Shown: in pieces, positions 27,979 through 31,125 of the stretch
How positions within the stretch are numbered: position 1 is the first letter of the stretch
How the letters are laid out: every line of letters begins with the position of its first letter
DNA from: a virus
Length of the DNA: 31,125 nt
Reading direction: 5' to 3' (one strand)
Virus record (IMG/VR): IMGVR_UViG_3300001533_001854
Location: 1-31,125 of that record
Notes under the pieces: model-generated
The model's database searches: none
The model's input: the letters and a program-made list of their open reading frames with translations, nothing else
Told to the model about the DNA's origin: nothing
Made by a program: the position numbers and the translations under genes

Positions 27979-28230
27979 ATGGCTTTGGAAGTAGAGTATT
28001 TTGAAGATATAGGTAACAACCACCCCTCTGGTAGCCTATCATTAGGGTATTCCCCTGTGCTACCCGATGAAGTCTCGGTAGATCCTATTGGGGGTCCGGC
28101 ACAGGTGTCTGGGGTAGATTTTAATGTTAGTGGTAGCACGTTAACATGGGACTTACCTAGTTCTGATATCAAGAGCGTGATAGCTGAGGGTTTTGTAGTT
28201 AATATCCGAGTGATGTACGAGAGGAATTAA
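27979..28230 (+). CDS. Small beta-rich virion protein
   Basis: An 83-residue protein (MALEVEYFEDIGNNHPSGSL) with an Ig-like pattern (DFNVSGSTLTWDLP, EGFVVNIRVMYERN). ATG 27979 has AAGGAG at 27965-27970; an upstream in-frame ATG at 27943 lies inside the preceding gene without a ribosome site and would add 12 residues. The stop overlaps the next start by one base (TAATG), showing translational coupling. No domain recognised. A similar phrase, VTFNGTTLTWPETFLSVSVP, occurs in the 29019 protein (residues about 77-96), so both may share a module. Confidence 0.6.
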   Translation: MALEVEYFEDIGNNHPSGSLSLGYSPVLPDEVSVDPIGGPAQVSGVDFNVSGSTLTWDLPSSDIKSVIAEGFVVNIRVMYERN

Positions 28231-29003
28231 TGGCTGACTATACCCTAAAAGTCCCTTATGACAGGGGGGTTGGTTTTATGATAGGTTCTATCCGTCCTCC
28301 TCTGTATGGGGAGGGTGCGCATACCTTTTCTATCGTGGGTGGTGATCCTTCTGGCCTTTTCCGTATAGGGGCTGATACGGGTGTAGTAGAGGTAAATAAT
28401 GAGGACTACTCAGATGCCTATCCCTTTCCAGATGAGATACAGGTAGCGATAGTGCATGAGGGGGTAACTACACAGTATACTGTAGCGATACAACCCTTTA
28501 CGTGGTTAGAGAGAAGTAGAAACACTGTCTATGTGGATGCTTTCAACGGGGTAAATATGGCCATGGGTGGGATGCTTACGCCAATAGCCTCTATGGATCT
28601 TGCCCAAGATATGTTAAGGGGCGGGGGTCTAATCTTACTATATCCCGCCGAATACGGGGAAAGAGTAATACAGAGGGTACCATGTAAGGTCAAAGGGGTA
28701 GATGCGGAGTTTCGGGCTAACTTGAAAAGATTAAGTATATCAAATGGATTATCTCTTACAGTAGATCAAATATACTTTACTGGGGAAGGGGTAGTGGCCG
28801 TTAATAGTACTCCGACCCAAAAAGGATCAGTAACAGTAAGGCGTAGTGTTTTTCGGGGTACCCGGGGTATAGAGGTGGATAATTATCTATACGCTAATAT
28901 CCACCAAAACGATGTAGGTACAGAGCAGCTAGGGGTAGATCTTAGGAGGGTTTCGGAGGTAGATGCACACTCTAATAGCATACACGGAACTATCGTGGCC
29001 TAA
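28230..29003 (+). CDS. Cadherin-like domain fused to a beta-helix, fibre or adsorption protein
   Basis: 257 residues. Residues about 25-92 fit a cadherin-like domain: HTFSIVGGDPSGLFRIGADT, GVVEVNNEDYSDA and EIQVAIVHEGVTTQYTVAI. From about 100 a right-handed beta-helix is suggested by repeating strands with Val, Phe and Asn ladders (RRSVFRGTRGIEVDNYLYAN, HQNDVG, DAHSNSIHGT). No catalytic residues are evident. Such proteins bind surface glycans or form short fibres. The start overlaps the preceding gene's stop, and a strong GGTCGGAGG site follows for the next gene, so it belongs to the operon. Confidence 0.62.
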   Translation: MADYTLKVPYDRGVGFMIGSIRPPLYGEGAHTFSIVGGDPSGLFRIGADTGVVEVNNEDYSDAYPFPDEIQVAIVHEGVTTQYTVAIQPFTWLERSRNTVYVDAFNGVNMAMGGMLTPIASMDLAQDMLRGGGLILLYPAEYGERVIQRVPCKVKGVDAEFRANLKRLSISNGLSLTVDQIYFTGEGVVAVNSTPTQKGSVTVRRSVFRGTRGIEVDNYLYANIHQNDVGTEQLGVDLRRVSEVDAHSNSIHGTIVA

Positions 29004-29018
29004 GGGTCGGAGGCTTTT

Positions 29019-30320
29019 ATGGCAAATACAAAGATCGTAAAAAGTGGTAGATCCCTTGTCCGTGTGGGGCAGATAGTACCTAGTACCTTTAAGGAGAGAC
29101 CTGTACTTACCCTAAGTAGTTCATATATGGTGAAGCATAGTACAGGAGCATCCATATTAGTCTATTCTGCGGAGGTAAGGGCTCCTCAGGATCTAAATGT
29201 ATGCACAAAGGTAGGAGATACAGAGGTCAGGTTGGCGCCTTCCTCTGTAACTTTTAATGGGACTACTTTGACATGGCCGGAGACTTTCTTAAGTGTAAGT
29301 GTACCCTCTTACACTTATATCTTACTGGAAAGTAATACAGGGGTGATTTCACAGTCTAGTACATATCTAGATGATTATGTACTTATAGCCATAGTACAAA
29401 CGAGCGGTAGCGCTATAGAAAGGATTTATAATTTCAGAGATGGCGCAAAACTTATATTTTATAAGAAACAAGTTTTTAATGGTACAGATTGGGAGTGGTC
29501 GGCAGGGGGTGCACATCCATTAGGTGCCGGGGTAGACCCCAAGTATAGTTTTGATGAGGGGATACTTACTATCCTTTTTGCAAAGAATGGGTCTTTATAC
29601 AGAAGGACGGTAGATGTAGAAGGGAACATATCCGAATTCCAATATAAGGAAGATTATCCTATAAATAACAGTATAGTGCAGCCAGACCCCTTTGAGAATA
29701 TTTTAAGATCGTGCCCCTGTTCCCAATCCAGCAGTAATGTTAGTGTATATGTACCCTATGCGATAAGCACACCCGCAGAAGGTAATCTTTTTAATATAGA
29801 TGGAACAGTAGAAGGGTATTATGTATCCGTCCCTTACTTGATAAGTCGGGCGCAGTTAGGGTTAGGCTATAGTAGGGTAGATAGTATACAGTTATATGAT
29901 GAGAACTTTATATTATTACAGACGATAGACATAGAAGATTGTGGGGATTTAATTAGACTATCAGGGAGTAGCCCCATATACTATTTAGGTTTCTCGGGGG
30001 CATATAGTGTGTACACCTCTGAGCGTTTTGCAAGTGCGTACGCTGCATCAAAAGAGTCTTCTATAGAGGTCATACCTGGTGATGAGACAGATAACTTTAA
30101 GGAGTTATCTAGGACGAATACGAGTAGTATCGAGGGCGGGTTTACTTTAACCAAAACGTTAGTATACATGAATAAGTTAACGGAGGAGAATTCTGTCTCC
30201 ATGGTTTCTGCTGAGGGATATTCTATGAATACAAAAACATTTAGCGTAACAACCAAAACTGTAGAAGAAGAAGCTACGGTAAATGTGGCCTGTACAGAAA
30301 ACACATTTACCATATTATAG
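29019..30320 (+). CDS. Unknown beta-rich virion protein
   Basis: 433 residues; many short strands. Segments include SYMVKHSTGASILVYSAEVR, a Trp-containing sequence FNGTDWEWSAGG, KYSFDEGILTILFAKNGSLY (like a propeller or sandwich blade) and a Ser/Thr-rich C-terminus from about 350. A part near 75-95 resembles the 83-residue protein (TLTWPETFLSVSV). The pair RSCPCS at about 230 is the only Cys cluster. I do not recognise a family. It is likely a tail or fibre component, by neighbours. GGAGG is 7 bases before the ATG. Confidence 0.55.
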   Translation: MANTKIVKSGRSLVRVGQIVPSTFKERPVLTLSSSYMVKHSTGASILVYSAEVRAPQDLNVCTKVGDTEVRLAPSSVTFNGTTLTWPETFLSVSVPSYTYILLESNTGVISQSSTYLDDYVLIAIVQTSGSAIERIYNFRDGAKLIFYKKQVFNGTDWEWSAGGAHPLGAGVDPKYSFDEGILTILFAKNGSLYRRTVDVEGNISEFQYKEDYPINNSIVQPDPFENILRSCPCSQSSSNVSVYVPYAISTPAEGNLFNIDGTVEGYYVSVPYLISRAQLGLGYSRVDSIQLYDENFILLQTIDIEDCGDLIRLSGSSPIYYLGFSGAYSVYTSERFASAYAASKESSIEVIPGDETDNFKELSRTNTSSIEGGFTLTKTLVYMNKLTEENSVSMVSAEGYSMNTKTFSVTTKTVEEEATVNVACTENTFTIL

Positions 30321-30331
30321 AGGGATTTGAT

Positions 30332-30883
30332 ATGAATTTTAAAGGGGTATATGAAGCACAGTTGATACATAAAGATACTGGAGAGGTTCTACAGGAGGAA
30401 CGCTTCGAGAATTTAATAACAGATACGGGGTACTCAATCCTCTTATTTGGTACGCGGCCCTCATATCTCTTTATTTATTCGGGGAGCGGGGAAGGTGGCC
30501 AAGATTATCGTAGGGTGTCTAGCCCCACGAGTGTACCAGGGTTTACTAGACAGGAGTCTAATTCTGCTAGTGAATCCAGTTTAAATAATAACAATAGCTT
30601 TCGTCTCACCTATAGCTTTGCCGCCCCTGTTACTACTATAGATATTAGTGCCTTCGGATCCGGGTCTTCCTCTATCTTATACTCTTTTGTATCCTTAACT
30701 AATCCAATAGTTCAAACCCCAGGGACTATTCTATACCTTAGTTATACTATTCATGCACTGGTCTCGAATAACTCTGCTTCAATGGGGGCGGTAAGTAATG
30801 CATGGGTGAACGCCTCTATATTAAATTGCTATATAACAGATCTTTGGATGAAGCCTATATCCTTGTTACCCCTTATTTTTTAG
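30332..30883 (+). CDS. Phage tail-type 'NLITDTG' protein, 3' end uncertain
   Basis: A 183-residue frame. The beginning (FKGVYEAQLIHKDTGEVLQE, then ENLITDTGYSILLFG) and the later strand patterns (SFRLTYSFAAPVTTIDISAF, LTNPIVQTPGTILYLSYTI) match a common phage tail-fibre module in which a 'N-x-I-T-d-x-G' segment is followed by a beta-sandwich. The last 30 residues (from about VNASILNCYITD) are less typical and overlap, by 82 bases, a second frame that looks coding up to the window edge, so the gene may really continue in that frame. AGAGGGA precedes the ATG. Confidence 0.62.
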   Translation: MNFKGVYEAQLIHKDTGEVLQEERFENLITDTGYSILLFGTRPSYLFIYSGSGEGGQDYRRVSSPTSVPGFTRQESNSASESSLNNNNSFRLTYSFAAPVTTIDISAFGSGSSSILYSFVSLTNPIVQTPGTILYLSYTIHALVSNNSASMGAVSNAWVNASILNCYITDLWMKPISLLPLIF

Positions 30884-31125
30884 AGGACAAAAACAACGCA
30901 GGGCGTTCAGTTAAAATACCTGGTGGAACGACATCAGATAGAGATGCTATCATCGAACTATCCGTTGAAAGAAGTAATGATGGGTGGTCGCAATCTACAA
31001 GTCTATTTAAAGTACAAAGAACACTTCCTATAACAATTTCGCAGTATTATGGTATGCACGCGACTACTGTCTATACCATGGGAGATAGAGATGTGATAGT
31101 AGCAGCTAGCGGGAATGCTAAGAAC
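30802..31125 (+). CDS. Partial gene running off the window, or frameshifted 3' part of the previous gene
   Basis: The frame opening at 30799 has an ATG at 30802 (MGERLYIKLLYNRSLDEAYI) and is open to the window end, 108 codons. The translation looks natural (LVTPYFLEDKNNAGRSVKIP, AIIELSVERSNDGWSQST, TLPITISQYYGMHATTVYTM). No strong ribosome site is near the ATG (GGGGGCGG lies 10 bases upstream). Either a separate gene overlaps the previous one by 82 bases, or the previous gene continues here after a -1 shift. No domain recognised. Confidence 0.5.
   Translation, partial: MGERLYIKLLYNRSLDEAYILVTPYFLEDKNNAGRSVKIPGGTTSDRDAIIELSVERSNDGWSQSTSLFKVQRTLPITISQYYGMHATTVYTMGDRDVIVAASGNAKN

Overview
This window looks like part of the structural region of a large tailed-phage genome (or a prophage). 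All supported genes are on the + strand, tightly packed and often overlapping by 1 to 4 bases. Most have strong Shine-Dalgarno sequences of the AGGAGG type. No host gene, tRNA, integrase, terminase, portal, sheath or tube gene is visible. AGA/AGG-rich codon use, strong ribosome sites and collagen-like fibres fit a phage of a Gram-positive (Firmicute-like) host, but that host is an inference. No relative can be named with confidence.

Layout. (1) 1-2692, capsid block: an acidic repetitive scaffold-like protein, a probable head decoration protein and an HK97-fold major capsid protein, closed by a terminator. (2) 2713-10886, accessory virion or head-associated genes: a HAD-family 5'-nucleotidase-like protein, a HELGH metallopeptidase, a 905-residue coiled-coil protein, a short non-coding element resembling the right end/omega RNA of IS200/IS605 (TnpB) elements, a ferritin-like di-iron protein, a protein apparently made by an RF2-like +1 frameshift, a SWIM zinc-finger protein and a zinc-ribbon protein. 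(3) 10901-19655, fibre block: beta-rich adsorption proteins, a Gly-X-Thr collagen-like fibre with about 275 triplets, a collagen/beta-helix fibre and fibre-tip domains. (4) 19658-23868: a small ribbon-helix-helix protein with a perfect palindrome at its start codon, then a 1336-residue protein with four glycosyltransferase domains. (5) 23925-31125: small structural proteins, a DUF5659 protein, a probable connector or neck protein, and further beta-rich virion proteins, the last cut by the window edge.

Regulation. A 13-base motif, ATAATCTNNTAAT, occurs six times exactly and once with one mismatch, always at a gene boundary upstream of a gene or operon, with no evident -35 box. It is probably the phage's own (late) promoter. 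Four rho-independent terminators divide the region.

Most notable points: a solo omega-RNA-like element with no tnpB in the window; a CCC-TGA +1 frameshift site preceded by an SD-like GGAGGGGG, as in bacterial prfB; the new promoter consensus; the RHH/palindrome control module before a four-domain glycosyltransferase next to Thr-rich collagen fibres, which suggests virion glycosylation; and several broken or doubtful reading frames (a 4-bp tandem duplication, a G-run, and an overlapping frame at the right edge) that could be sequencing errors, decay or phase variation.
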